DNA of 36,511 bases from Aeromonadales bacterium. Its GTDB lineage: Bacteria; Pseudomonadota; Gammaproteobacteria; Enterobacterales; GCA-002770795. A model generated the notes under the pieces. The model ran no database searches. It saw only the letters and a program-made list of their open reading frames with translations, and was not told where the DNA came from. A program made the translations under genes and the position numbers. The stretch covers positions 1 to 36,511 of the forward strand of contig DRNA01000068.1 in assembly GCA_011322365.1 (NCBI GenBank). Reading direction: 5' to 3'. Of the stretch, positions 18,058-26,018 are shown in pieces. The first letter of the stretch is position 1; the number at the start of each line of letters is the position of its first letter.

Positions 18058-18948
18058 CTAGTGGACGTCTTTCCAGTATTCTTTTTTCAACAGATAAGTA
18101 ACAATAAATAACAGGATCAGGAAAAGAATAACCCATACACCCATGGCGATACGTTTAGCTTTAACAGGCTCTGAAACATAGGAAAGGAAATTCACCAGAT
18201 CCAGCATGGCGTTATCAAACTCTTCAGGAGACATTTCACCCTTGTGCACCAGTTGAAAATATTTCCCTTCATGTTTTAAATTAGCAATGGCTTCAACTGC
18301 CTTATGGGATGCTTCCTCTGCTTCTGCTTTTTCACGTTTCAGTTTGGCAGTATCAGCCCCTTCTTTGTCAAGCCTGGCGAAAATTGCATTAATCTTACTA
18401 TGAGATTCATGAATAATCGACTCCTGGAATACAGCCTCATCCGACTTACGTTGAAGCCCTTGGAGAGATTCCAGAACATGCGGCATAGCAACCATGTCAA
18501 AGGCTGTATTGTTAACACCGAACGGTCGGGTATCATCCTGATAAAATCCCCGCAAATAAGCATAAATATAATCCACTCCCTTTGCCCGGGTAATTAAGGA
18601 TAAATCGGGAGGAGTAGTACCAAAAAATTTGGCCGCATCTTCAGCTGGCATATTTATGCTCATGGTCTCACCAATTTTATTCGCTGTGAACATCAGGTTT
18701 TTTGTCACAATTTCAGGCGGAATATGTAAATCAGTTGCCAGTCTTTCATATCTTTGATATTTCAATGAATGACATCCAAGACAGTAATTAACAAATAACT
18801 TTGCTCCGTTTTGCAACGAGCCATAATTATTCATATCAATTTTTGCTTTTTCGAAATGTTCACCACTATTGGCTGAAACCCCATTGCTGAAAGTTAGACT
18901 ACTAACAGCAAAACTTAACAGTACGATTGTTTTAATTAAAGTTTTCAT
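18058..18948 (-). CDS. petC: Cytochrome c1 of the bc1 complex, with coiled-coil insertion
   Basis: This is the membrane-anchored haem c subunit that takes electrons from the Rieske protein. The start at 18948 overlaps the petB stop (TAATG) and gives a signal peptide cleaved near VSA at about residue 26. The haem motif CLGCH is at 56-60, TTPPDLSLITRAKG at 111-124, and the candidate sixth-ligand methionine is in VAMPHVL (about 155). A C-terminal helix (about 269-287) is followed by LLKKEYWKDVH. The protein has 296 residues, longer than I expect for gammaproteobacteria. The extra length is a charged, helix-forming stretch at about 167-228, rich in Lys, Glu and Ala, before the usual FQLVHKGEMSPEEFD. 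Confidence 0.95.
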   Translation of the reverse strand: MKTLIKTIVLLSFAVSSLTFSNGVSANSGEHFEKAKIDMNNYGSLQNGAKLFVNYCLGCHSLKYQRYERLATDLHIPPEIVTKNLMFTANKIGETMSINMPAEDAAKFFGTTPPDLSLITRAKGVDYIYAYLRGFYQDDTRPFGVNNTAFDMVAMPHVLESLQGLQRKSDEAVFQESIIHESHSKINAIFARLDKEGADTAKLKREKAEAEEASHKAVEAIANLKHEGKYFQLVHKGEMSPEEFDNAMLDLVNFLSYVSEPVKAKRIAMGVWVILFLILLFIVTYLLKKEYWKDVH

Positions 18949-20168
18949 TAGTGTGTCACCCTCTCTGGTACGGGCTTGGTTTTTCCCAGTTTGCTCCAAA
19001 AAGGCATCAACAGGAAAAACAGGAAGTAAATAGTAGCAAATATTCTGCTCAGCATGGTTAATGTGGGTGTAGGTTTCTGTGTTCCCAGATAACCCAGACC
19101 AAAAAATGCAATCAGAAAAACAGCCAGGATGGTTTTATAAATCCAGTCTTTATATCGTATGGATTTCACCGGTGAGCGATCAAGCCAGGGTAATAAAAAC
19201 AGTACCACTATGGCACCACCCATACCTATCACACCAAAGAGCTGGTCAGGAATAGCCCTTAATATGGAATAAAAAGGTGTGAAGTACCAAACTGGGGCAA
19301 TGTGTTCTGGCGTTTTTAATGGATTAGCAGGAAGGAAATTTGGTGGCTCAAGAAAATAGCCGCCCATTTCAGGAGCAAAGAAGATAATCGCGGTAAAAAT
19401 AATCAGGAAACCAACGATCCCATTGATATCCTTAACGGTGAAATAGGGATGGAAAGGAATACCATCTTTAGGAATACCATTTTCATCTTTTACTTTTTTG
19501 ATTTCAATACCATCAGGATTCATTGAACCCACCTGATGTAACGCAACAATATGCAGGAACACCATAATGATTAATGCCAGAGGGACAGCTACTACATGCA
19601 AAGCAAAGAAGCGAGTTAAGGTCACTCCAGAGATAACATAATCTCCACGGATCCAGACGCCAAGGGATTCACTAATCGCACCAAACAGGTTAATAATTAC
19701 CTGAGCCCCCCAGTAGGACATCTGGCCCCAGGGTAATAAATACCCCATAAATGCTTCAGCCATCAGTAATACAAAAATAATCATGCCGAAAATCCACACC
19801 AGCTCACGAGGTTTACGGTATGAGCCGTACATTAACCCTCTGAACATATGCAGATATACCACAATAAAAAATGCCGAAGCACCGGTGGAATGCATATAGC
19901 GAAGTAACCAGCCCCAATCCACATCACGCATGATATATTCGACAGAATCAAAAGCACCCGCTGAGGTGGGATCAAAGTTCATGGTTAACCAGATACCGGT
20001 TAAAATTTGATTTACCAGCACAAATAGAGATAAAACCCCCATCAGATACCAGAGATTAAAGTTTTTAGGGGTATAGTATTTGCCAATATGTTTATTCCAG
20101 GTTGCAGTTAATGGAAATCTGGCATCAATCCATTCCATGACCTGGTTTTTATTTTCTTCAGAAGACAT
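18948..20168 (-). CDS. petB: Cytochrome b of the bc1 complex
   Basis: This integral membrane core of ubiquinol:cytochrome c oxidoreductase has 406 residues and about eight helices. The haem ligands are H93 and H107 (HSTGASAFFIVVYLH) and H191 and H206 (HVVAVPLALIIMVFLH). The second pair is 15 positions apart, as I recall for beta- and gammaproteobacteria. The Qo-site motif reads PVWY (in HIAPVWYFTPFYSILR) in place of the textbook PEWY, also a variant I recall from this group. The start overlaps the petA stop as ATGA. Confidence 0.97.
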   Translation of the reverse strand: MSSEENKNQVMEWIDARFPLTATWNKHIGKYYTPKNFNLWYLMGVLSLFVLVNQILTGIWLTMNFDPTSAGAFDSVEYIMRDVDWGWLLRYMHSTGASAFFIVVYLHMFRGLMYGSYRKPRELVWIFGMIIFVLLMAEAFMGYLLPWGQMSYWGAQVIINLFGAISESLGVWIRGDYVISGVTLTRFFALHVVAVPLALIIMVFLHIVALHQVGSMNPDGIEIKKVKDENGIPKDGIPFHPYFTVKDINGIVGFLIIFTAIIFFAPEMGGYFLEPPNFLPANPLKTPEHIAPVWYFTPFYSILRAIPDQLFGVIGMGGAIVVLFLLPWLDRSPVKSIRYKDWIYKTILAVFLIAFFGLGYLGTQKPTPTLTMLSRIFATIYFLFFLLMPFWSKLGKTKPVPERVTH

Positions 20169-20764
20169 CAGGCTTCTCCTTTATCTTCACCGACACGTAC
20201 TAAAGTGTCTTTAACATAAAAATGGGGTGGTATAACTAGATTTTTCTGAGCAGGAACACCATTGTAAACCCGGCCAGCATTATCAAATTTACTACCGTGA
20301 CAAGGACAAAAATAGCCACCTGGCAATCCGGGCGTTAAGCTTCCAGATTCTGGTTTATAAGAAGGAACACAACCCAGGTGTGTACAAATTCCAATCATAA
20401 TCATATATTCGGGCTTAATAGAGCGGAATTCATTATGCGTATATGAAGGTTGCTGGGAGAGCAGTTCAGAATCAGGATCTTTCAGAGCCCCGGAGGTAGT
20501 CATGGTTTTCAACCCGTCCAGTTGTTCTTTGGTTCGCCTCAGGAAAAAAATTGGTTGCCCACGCCAATTGGCTCGAATCATCATCCCAGGATCAATTTTA
20601 CTAATATCAACCTCAATTGGCGCACCTGCCGCTTTGGTTCGTGCGCTTGGTTGCCACGATCCTATAAAGGGTACTGCCACGTAACCAGCACCAATAGCAC
20701 CTAGCACCACCGTTGCACCTGTAAGCATACGTCGGCGTCCTAAATCTACCCCATCATTAGCCAT
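20168..20764 (-). CDS. petA: Rieske iron-sulfur subunit of the bc1 complex
   Basis: This 2Fe-2S subunit transfers electrons from quinol at the Qo site to cytochrome c1. The N-terminus has a twin-arginine-type motif (GRRRMLTGA, residues 9-17) before a hydrophobic anchor, which fits Tat export of a folded protein. The cluster ligands are C127 and H129 (CTHLGC 127-132) and C153 and H156 (CPCHG 153-157); C132 and C155 would form the structural disulfide. It has 198 residues. As first gene of petABC-sspAB it has its own promoter in the preceding gap. Confidence 0.97.
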   Translation of the reverse strand: MANDGVDLGRRRMLTGATVVLGAIGAGYVAVPFIGSWQPSARTKAAGAPIEVDISKIDPGMMIRANWRGQPIFFLRRTKEQLDGLKTMTTSGALKDPDSELLSQQPSYTHNEFRSIKPEYMIMIGICTHLGCVPSYKPESGSLTPGLPGGYFCPCHGSKFDNAGRVYNGVPAQKNLVIPPHFYVKDTLVRVGEDKGEA

Positions 20765-20971
20765 AAAATATCCCCCGTGGGTTTTAAAAATCAGTTAATG
20801 TTTCGGTATTAACTGAGTAATTACAGTTGAAAAGATTGTCTGGATAAGAACCTGCTAAAGAAGAAATGCTCGGCTGAGAGCAAGCCAAATTGTCTGGCCA
20901 CACATTCAGTTGATTCTTTTTTCTGTTACGAGTTGTTAGCCACACCCTCTTCTACTTCCTAGAATGGCGTA

Positions 20972-21000
20972 ATGATATAGAAGATCAGAGTTTTTGACAA
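20972..21000 (-). promoter_or_regulatory. Candidate promoter of petABC
   Basis: On the minus strand, -35 TTGTCA (20995-21000), a 17-bp spacer and -10 TATCAT (20972-20977) would start transcription near 20965, leaving a leader of about 200 bases before petA. Confidence 0.6.
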
Positions 21001-21039
21001 GTAGAATTCTGTTTTCTCTTTCCAGAACAAAGACTTAGA

Positions 21040-21053
21040 TTGATTTAAATCAA
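21040..21053. promoter_or_regulatory. FNR/ANR-type binding site upstream of petA
   Basis: TTGATTTAAATCAA matches the FNR/ANR consensus TTGAT-N4-ATCAA exactly. Its centre lies about 81 bases before the predicted petA transcription start, on the helical face used by class I activator sites. It suggests oxygen-linked control of the bc1 genes. CRP-family relatives with similar recognition could also use it. Confidence 0.7.
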
Positions 21054-21133
21054 TGTTAGTGCTGACAGATATTTTAAACATATTAATATGAATGAAATGA
21101 ATCACTTAACTGACATGATAGCGTTAACTTTAA

Positions 21134-21153
21134 CCAGAAAACTGTTTTTCTGG
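21134..21153. repeat. Perfect eight-base hairpin beside the rpsI terminator
   Basis: CCAGAAAA (21134-21141) and TTTTCTGG (21146-21153) pair around CTGT. It lies just beyond the rpsI terminator on the minus strand and may act as a second-chance stop or as part of the petA upstream region. Confidence 0.5.
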
Positions 21154-21157
21154 CACA

Positions 21158-21185
21158 AAAAAACCGACATTGCAGTCGGCTTTTT
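21158..21185 (-). terminator. Intrinsic terminator of rplM-rpsI
   Basis: On the minus strand the stem CCGAC/GTCGG (21164-21168 and 21175-21179) is followed by seven T residues. An A-tract precedes it, so it could work in both directions. It lies about 20 bases after the rpsI stop. Confidence 0.8.
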
Positions 21186-21205
21186 GTATACTCGCAGGTA
21201 AAAAA

Positions 21206-21595
21206 TTAACGTTTTGAAAATTGAGGACGCTTTCTTGCTTTATGCAGTCCCACTTTCTTACGTTCAACCACACGTGCATCTCGGGTGACGTAACCGGCAC
21301 TACGCAGGTCAGGTCTCAGAGTTTCATCATAGGACATTAGTGCACGGGTGATACCTAAACGTATCGCGCCCGCCTGTCCGGTGATTCCACCACCCTTCAC
21401 GGTAATTTTTAAATCCAGGGAATCAATTAAATTGGTAAGTTCAAGCGGTTGACGTACAACCATACGAGCTGTCTCTCGACCAAAATATTCTTCAAGTGTA
21501 CTTCCATTAACCGTTAAAGCACCTTTACCACGAGAAACAAATACGCGAGCGGTAGAGCTTTTACGACGTCCAGTACCATAATATTGTTCAGCCAT
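21206..21595 (-). CDS. rpsI: 30S ribosomal protein S9
   Basis: S9 sits in the small-subunit head and its C-terminal tail reaches the P-site tRNA. The start at 21595 ([19 protein letters not shown]) is the standard N-terminus and gives 129 residues, against 130 in E. coli; an earlier in-frame Met lies within rplM and is rejected. The conserved body [19 protein letters not shown] and the basic tail [17 protein letters not shown] are complete, including the terminal KR. It directly follows rplM. Confidence 0.98.
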   Translation of the reverse strand: MAEQYYGTGRRKSSTARVFVSRGKGALTVNGSTLEEYFGRETARMVVRQPLELTNLIDSLDLKITVKGGGITGQAGAIRLGITRALMSYDETLRPDLRSAGYVTRDARVVERKKVGLHKARKRPQFSKR

Positions 21596-21602
21596 AATAA
21601 CC

Positions 21603-22031
21603 TTATATCTCCAAAGGCAAGGGCTGCTGTGCAGCATGTTGATGCTCAGGGCCAGCATAAACTTTCAGCTTTCGATACATTGCCCGACCCAATGGGTTTT
21701 TAGGCAACATACCTTTGACGGCAAGTTCAATAATACGCTCTGGAGCACGTTGTTGTAATTTATCAAAGCTGATTTCTTTCAAACCACCGATATAACCGGT
21801 ATAGCTACGATAAATCTTATCTGTTGTTTTTTTACCCGTCACTACAACTTTTTCGGCGTTGATAACCACAATGTAATCACCGGTATCCACGTGAGGGGTA
21901 TATTCTGGTTTATGTTTGCCACGTAAACGTAAGGCAATTTCAGTCGCCATGCGACCTAACGTTTTACCAGCCGCATCCACGACAAACCAGTCACGCGTGA
22001 CTTCTGCTGGCTTAGCACTAAAGGTTTTCAT
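21603..22031 (-). CDS. rplM: 50S ribosomal protein L13
   Basis: L13 is an early-assembly protein of the large subunit and, in E. coli, represses its own operon by binding the rplM leader. The start at 22031 ([20 protein letters not shown]) has GGAG seven bases upstream and gives 142 residues, the same as E. coli; an earlier in-frame Met is rejected. Conserved stretches are [39 protein letters not shown] and [20 protein letters not shown]. Confidence 0.98.
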   Translation of the reverse strand: MKTFSAKPAEVTRDWFVVDAAGKTLGRMATEIALRLRGKHKPEYTPHVDTGDYIVVINAEKVVVTGKKTTDKIYRSYTGYIGGLKEISFDKLQQRAPERIIELAVKGMLPKNPLGRAMYRKLKVYAGPEHQHAAQQPLPLEI

Positions 22032-22048
22032 GTGTTTACTCCACATTT

Positions 22049-22075
22049 GACACACCCTGAAGACAGGAAAGTGCC
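22049..22075 (-). promoter_or_regulatory. Candidate L13 autoregulatory leader hairpin
   Basis: In the rplM leader RNA, GCAC-UUU-CCUG pairs with CAGG-GUGU around a UCUU loop, forming a two-part stem with a bulge shortly before the GGAG ribosome site. E. coli L13 controls rplM-rpsI through its leader, so a similar role is plausible here but inferred. Confidence 0.45.
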
Positions 22076-22102
22076 ACAACCGCAATTCAAATAAAGGCGC
22101 GA

Positions 22103-22131
22103 ATTCTACATGATATCTGACATACAGGCAA
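22103..22131 (-). promoter_or_regulatory. Promoter of rplM-rpsI
   Basis: On the minus strand, -35 TTGCCT (22126-22131), a 17-bp spacer and -10 TAGAAT (22103-22108) predict a start near 22096 and a leader of about 65 bases. Confidence 0.7.
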
Positions 22132-22284
22132 GAAAATTTCTATAGAAAGTGTTGAAATATTCACATTTTCAAAAAAATGAAAATATCCTTTGCCAAAGAG
22201 CTGATTTTACGATAAAAAGCACAGCTCAAATTATGAGAGTATGTATTCCGGAAAGTTCCTGATTACCGATGCTCCGTTTGTTTG

Positions 22285-22346
22285 TATCTATTCAGTTGAA
22301 TAGATATTTTAACCAGTAACTTTTCAGATTATCCCTGAATCGTTAC
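22285..22346 (+). promoter_or_regulatory. Palindrome and leader hairpin upstream of the HU-like gene
   Basis: TATCTATTCA and TGAATAGATA (22285-22294 and 22297-22306) form a perfect palindrome around GT. It lies between a possible -35 TTGTAT (22282) and -10 TATTTT (22305), as a repressor operator would. Downstream, GTAAC-TT-TTCAG (22316-22327) pairs with CTGAA-TC-GTTAC (22335-22346), a stem with a small internal loop that would lie in the leader RNA. The remaining DNA from 22132 to 22284 holds nothing I can assign. Confidence 0.5.
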
Positions 22347-22376
22347 TTATGTTTTTCATCTTGAAGGAAGATATCA

Positions 22377-22727
22377 ATGGCTACAAAAAATGCTGCCCCA
22401 AAACGTAAGACTACAGCAATCAAAGATCGATTCACCAAAACTCAAATTATGAGTGAACTCGCTGAAAATACCGGCCTGACAAAAAAAGAAGTTGCCAGTG
22501 TTCTAGAAGAGCTTGAAGTCATTATTGATCGCCATATTAAAAAGCGTGCGGTAGGCGAATTTACCTTACCGGGTTTACTAAAAATTACTACCGTTCGCAA
22601 AAAAGCGGTTAAAGCACGTAAGGGGATTAATCCTTTCACCGGCGAAGAAACCATGTTTAAAGCAAAACCTGCGCGCACCATGGTAAAAATCAGACCATTG
22701 AAAAAGCTAAAGGATATGGTCGAATAA
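22377..22727 (+). CDS. HU-family DNA-binding protein with basic extension
   Basis: This is a nucleoid-type DNA-binding protein of 116 residues, longer than the 90 of E. coli HU. The first 17 residues are a basic lead (KNAAPKRKTTAIKD). The HU fold starts at FTKTQIMSELAENTGLTKKEVASVLEEL (dimer helices), continues with GEFTLPGLLKITTV and has the DNA-binding arm KARKGINPFTGEETMFKAKPAR. The C-terminus VKIRPLKKLKDMV is typical of the longer HU-like branch found in several gammaproteobacteria. An AGGAAG ribosome site precedes the ATG. It is divergent from rplM and ends at a strong terminator. Confidence 0.92.
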   Translation: MATKNAAPKRKTTAIKDRFTKTQIMSELAENTGLTKKEVASVLEELEVIIDRHIKKRAVGEFTLPGLLKITTVRKKAVKARKGINPFTGEETMFKAKPARTMVKIRPLKKLKDMVE

Positions 22728-22751
22728 CGGATTGAATAAATGCTTCCATTT

Positions 22752-22786
22752 AAAAAGCCGTTTCAGTTTTGCTGAAACGGCTTTTT
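22752..22786. terminator. Strong bidirectional terminator
   Basis: AAAAAGCCGTTTCAG (22752-22766) and CTGAAACGGCTTTTT (22772-22786) form a fifteen-base perfect stem with a five-base loop and flanking A and T tracts. It serves the HU-like gene on the plus strand and the convergent secreted-protein gene on the minus strand. Confidence 0.92.
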
Positions 22787-22811
22787 TATTAACGGTTGAC
22801 CCGAAAGTCAA

Positions 22812-23372
22812 TCACCGTATGGTCTGGCTTGCTTTCATGCTAACGATTTGTTCACCACTGGCGGTCGTTTTCAAGGTGCCATTGGCTTTTAAATAGTCTC
22901 TGGGGTTAACACCACCCACATTAACCGGTATAGCAAAAACAGAGGTACGACGATTTTCTGCAAAGCCCGTTTGCGCATTCACATAGATATAATAAAAACC
23001 TTTTTTCTCGGCTGTAAAGGTTAACAATTGTCGATTGCCCTGGCTGATAGCATCCGCAGTTTTTTGCAAACTCCGGGTTTTAGTTAAAAAGTGTAACTCT
23101 TTTGCCATCTTAATTTCCGAGCGTAAATCCTTATTGCGATTATTTGTCAACGACAATTCCACTACAAAACGCTCACCGGGGTTAATCTTCTGAGGCACCT
23201 GGTAAGTGAGGCATACGCCTGCACCTGGTTTTCCCTGAATGGTCCGGGGAATACCATTAATGGAGGTTTTAACCGTACCACAATTAGCAGAAACCTGGCC
23301 TGATTTTGCCTGTACCTGACCCATACCAAGAGCGATGAGTACAAGGGTTAAATATAATTTTACATATTTCAT
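22812..23372 (-). CDS. Small secreted protein of unknown function
   Basis: This protein has 186 residues with a signal peptide (1-22, cleavage after VQA) and a GAGGA ribosome site eight bases before the ATG. The mature part has two cysteines, C31 and C54, which could pair. It then reads like a beta-sandwich: FVVELSLTNN, RQLLTFTAEKKGFYYIYVNAQTG and TSVFAIPVNVGG. I recognise no family. It begins 29 bp after the metalloprotease lipoprotein and is probably in the same transcript, so it may assist, inhibit or accompany that protein outside the cytoplasm. That role is inference from position only. Confidence 0.75.
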   Translation of the reverse strand: MKYVKLYLTLVLIALGMGQVQAKSGQVSANCGTVKTSINGIPRTIQGKPGAGVCLTYQVPQKINPGERFVVELSLTNNRNKDLRSEIKMAKELHFLTKTRSLQKTADAISQGNRQLLTFTAEKKGFYYIYVNAQTGFAENRRTSVFAIPVNVGGVNPRDYLKANGTLKTTASGEQIVSMKASQTIR

Positions 23373-23401
23373 TGTTGAATCCTCAATTTATTCTACAGGC
23401 T

Positions 23402-25879
23402 TTATTGTTGGGTAATACTGACATCAATACAGCTTCGGGAGGTGGTGGCTTCAGTGACCACTTTATCGTCATTTATGGTAATGACATGAGTACCTACTGC
23501 TAATGAATGTGTCCCCGTTTCAGTACCATCAGCAGCAGATAATCCGGCTCCCAGGATACCATTTTCAAAAAGGTAGTAATCCGGATCTGTGCCTGTTGCA
23601 GAGGTTAACTGCACCTGATAGTTGCCCGCTGTTGCCACTTCAAAACGTAAAAACTGATAGGCCCCCAACTTATTAGAGCCCCCGGTAGAGCTTTTAAATT
23701 GAGGGTTACTGCACACATTAACAGATACACCGTCCGTATTAATGCTGCCATAAACTGGCAAAACGTCCTGTACAGTTGCTGGACTCGGTAAACTGGATTC
23801 ATTGGTTTCACCAGTTCCCCATTCATCGCTACCATTCACATCCTGAGCGGCTACCAACGTATCAATCGCAGCTGCATCACCAGGATTTTCGTCCTTTAAT
23901 GCTTTAATAAAACTAAAGATACTGGTTAAAGCTGGAGTATTTTTCTCTTTATCAATTAATACGTTATAAATTGGCGCAAAACCCATAGCAATATTATCGG
24001 CACCGTCAGCATTGGTATCATAAAGATCGTATAAAATCGATTGAATAGAACCTTCTGAAAACCAGCCAGCATTAGAATTGGTGTTCAAATCCACATTGAT
24101 CTGAAAATCAGAGCCCTGACCTGTACCATTGGAATCTCGGTAGACCGGATCGTCGGTTGCCATACCAGACCAGGCATTACCCCAACCTTCACCAAAAGCT
24201 ACTCGCATATCCAGGCTATCACCCCCGCCATGACCACCACCAATAGAATCCGACCGAGAGAAATTATCTTCAAAATAATGACCCCATTCATGAATCATCA
24301 CGTGGTCATCGTATTCGTCCGTATCCGAATTGGCATCACCCAAAATGTAGAGTTCATTTTGTGTATAATGGGAAGTCGTTATATTTCCAGTAGATTTATC
24401 ATCATTAGGATCGACTACCGCTTTATTATTCACACTCCAGTTTATTTTCAGAGCAGTGAAATTATGATTAGCATTACCTTCCAGAACTTTTTGCATGGCA
24501 AGGTAGGCGCTGTGTAACATGGCAAAAGGTGCAGCAACACGGGTGTTACCATAGCTTGTTCCTGTCCAGCCTGAGTCAGCATTCAGATCAAGCACGGTAT
24601 CTGTAACTCCGGAATCAAAACTGTTGCCATCCATTGCATAAATGGCTTTACTATTGGTGTTATCAACCACTTCTACATCACGTGAAGGCGTGCCGGTTTT
24701 TTTCATCTCTGCTTTAACACGGATAAATAGCTGAATATTAGGATCGACAGTTAATGAGTACTTACCCAGTGTGTCGGTGGTAGTGGACGCAACCACTACA
24801 GAATTTGAGATCGCCTCAACGGTTGCCCAGCTAACCGCCGTTTGAATAATATTGTTATAATCCAGTCCCTGATTTGTTGCGCCAAATGGCACCCGATCAA
24901 AGGTCACTGTGCCGGTAATTTTTACCTGAGTCGGTGCAGGCGTTACGGTAATATCAACCAGATCACTGTGGGTTGCCCCTTCATTATCGGTTACTGTCAA
25001 CTGAAAAGTTAAGACTTCATTAGCCACTACCGTTGGCGCATCAAATCCCGGCGTAGCGGTATCAGCAGCGGTTAACGTTACTGTTGTGCCAACCATTTGC
25101 GACCACGCATAGCTAGCAATTGAACCATCGGGATCAGTAGAACCGATGCCATCAAGATTTACTTTAGACCCACCGACCACACTTTGATCAGCTCCAGCAT
25201 TAGCCACGGGTGCAGTGTTTAGACCTGCCACAGGATTAATGGTAACCGTGACATTATCTGTATTAGTTGCGCCGCGATCATCAGTGACTGTTAAGCTGAA
25301 AACCAGATTCTCAGCCACACTTAAAGAAGGTGATGTAAATGCTGCATTAGCTGAAGTTGGTGTGGAAATTGTTACTGTTGACCCGGAAACCTGAGCCCAG
25401 GCAAAACTGGCAATGCTGCCATCGTCGGTTCCAGCACCAGTTAGAGCCACCTGAGATTGCTCATCTGCTGTAAAATCAGCTCCGGCATTTGCTACTGGGG
25501 CCGCGTTGGTAGTATTAATGGTAACTGAAATATCATCACTGGATGATGCTCCTTTATCATCTCGAACAGTTAACCGAAATACCAGAACTTCACTACCTAC
25601 AGCAATAGATGGTGCCGTAAAAGTGGCAGTAATTGAGGTGGCAGAATTAATCGTCACTGAAGTACCTGAAACCTGCGACCAGGTGGTCGATGCAACCGTA
25701 CCATCGCTATCACTGGCGGTGCCTGTTAAAGTAACATCAGTCTGTTCATCAACAGACTGATCCGCACCCGCATTGGCTGTTGGTGAAACATTAGCCGGGG
25801 CTGAAGATCCTCCACCTCCACAGGCACTCAAAAGTAATAGCACCAGAAAAACAGGTGCCAGGCGACTTATTATTCTCAT
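23402..25879 (-). CDS. PKD-repeat lipoprotein with HEWGH metalloprotease site
   Basis: This is an 825-residue envelope protein. The signal peptide ends in the lipobox LSAC (Cys20), followed by a GGGGSS linker. Three PKD/REJ-like beta repeats follow at about 32-122, 126-216 and 222-315; each begins with A-N-A-G-A-D and ends with a TVRDDKG, TVTDDRG or TVTDNEG motif. A further beta domain (about 318-420) precedes a catalytic region with HEWGH at 530-534 and a possible third zinc ligand E564 in FGEGWGNAW, the gluzincin pattern. The C-terminal 100 residues (FLRFEVATAGNYQVQLT, THVITINDD) look like a pre-peptidase C-terminal beta domain. It is probably a surface or periplasmic zinc protease; the substrate is unknown. 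Confidence 0.85.
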   Translation of the reverse strand: MRIISRLAPVFLVLLLLSACGGGGSSAPANVSPTANAGADQSVDEQTDVTLTGTASDSDGTVASTTWSQVSGTSVTINSATSITATFTAPSIAVGSEVLVFRLTVRDDKGASSSDDISVTINTTNAAPVANAGADFTADEQSQVALTGAGTDDGSIASFAWAQVSGSTVTISTPTSANAAFTSPSLSVAENLVFSLTVTDDRGATNTDNVTVTINPVAGLNTAPVANAGADQSVVGGSKVNLDGIGSTDPDGSIASYAWSQMVGTTVTLTAADTATPGFDAPTVVANEVLTFQLTVTDNEGATHSDLVDITVTPAPTQVKITGTVTFDRVPFGATNQGLDYNNIIQTAVSWATVEAISNSVVVASTTTDTLGKYSLTVDPNIQLFIRVKAEMKKTGTPSRDVEVVDNTNSKAIYAMDGNSFDSGVTDTVLDLNADSGWTGTSYGNTRVAAPFAMLHSAYLAMQKVLEGNANHNFTALKINWSVNNKAVVDPNDDKSTGNITTSHYTQNELYILGDANSDTDEYDDHVMIHEWGHYFEDNFSRSDSIGGGHGGGDSLDMRVAFGEGWGNAWSGMATDDPVYRDSNGTGQGSDFQINVDLNTNSNAGWFSEGSIQSILYDLYDTNADGADNIAMGFAPIYNVLIDKEKNTPALTSIFSFIKALKDENPGDAAAIDTLVAAQDVNGSDEWGTGETNESSLPSPATVQDVLPVYGSINTDGVSVNVCSNPQFKSSTGGSNKLGAYQFLRFEVATAGNYQVQLTSATGTDPDYYLFENGILGAGLSAADGTETGTHSLAVGTHVITINDDKVVTEATTSRSCIDVSITQQ

Positions 25880-25890
25880 TTACATAACCT

Positions 25891-25962
25891 CAGTTTTGTG
25901 ATTTTTTGTCCACACTATATGGGTAATTTAACGCTTGATTCAGAGTATAGAGGACAAAACTG
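25891..25962. repeat. Overlapping inverted repeats around the protease promoter
   Basis: ACAAAACTG (25954-25962) is the exact complement of CAGTTTTGT (25891-25899), while the overlapping GGACAAAA (25952-25959) is the complement of TTTTGTCC (25904-25911). Between them lies a -10-like TATAGT on the minus strand (25914-25919) with no good -35. Poor -35 plus flanking repeats suggests activator-dependent expression of the metalloprotease gene. Confidence 0.4.
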
Positions 25963-26018
25963 AAAAAAAATATGTACTATTTACACTTTGGTTGATGATT
26001 TTACACACAAACAGGCCG

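Noticed and set aside
18948-20168. PVWY in place of PEWY in cytochrome b as a novel Qo site
   Set aside because: I recall this variant as common in beta- and gammaproteobacterial cytochrome b, so it is not unusual here.
24230-24517. Plus-strand 95-codon frame inside the metalloprotease gene
   Set aside because: It is antisense to the strongly supported catalytic region, and its Ile/Arg-rich peptide is typical of shadow translation.
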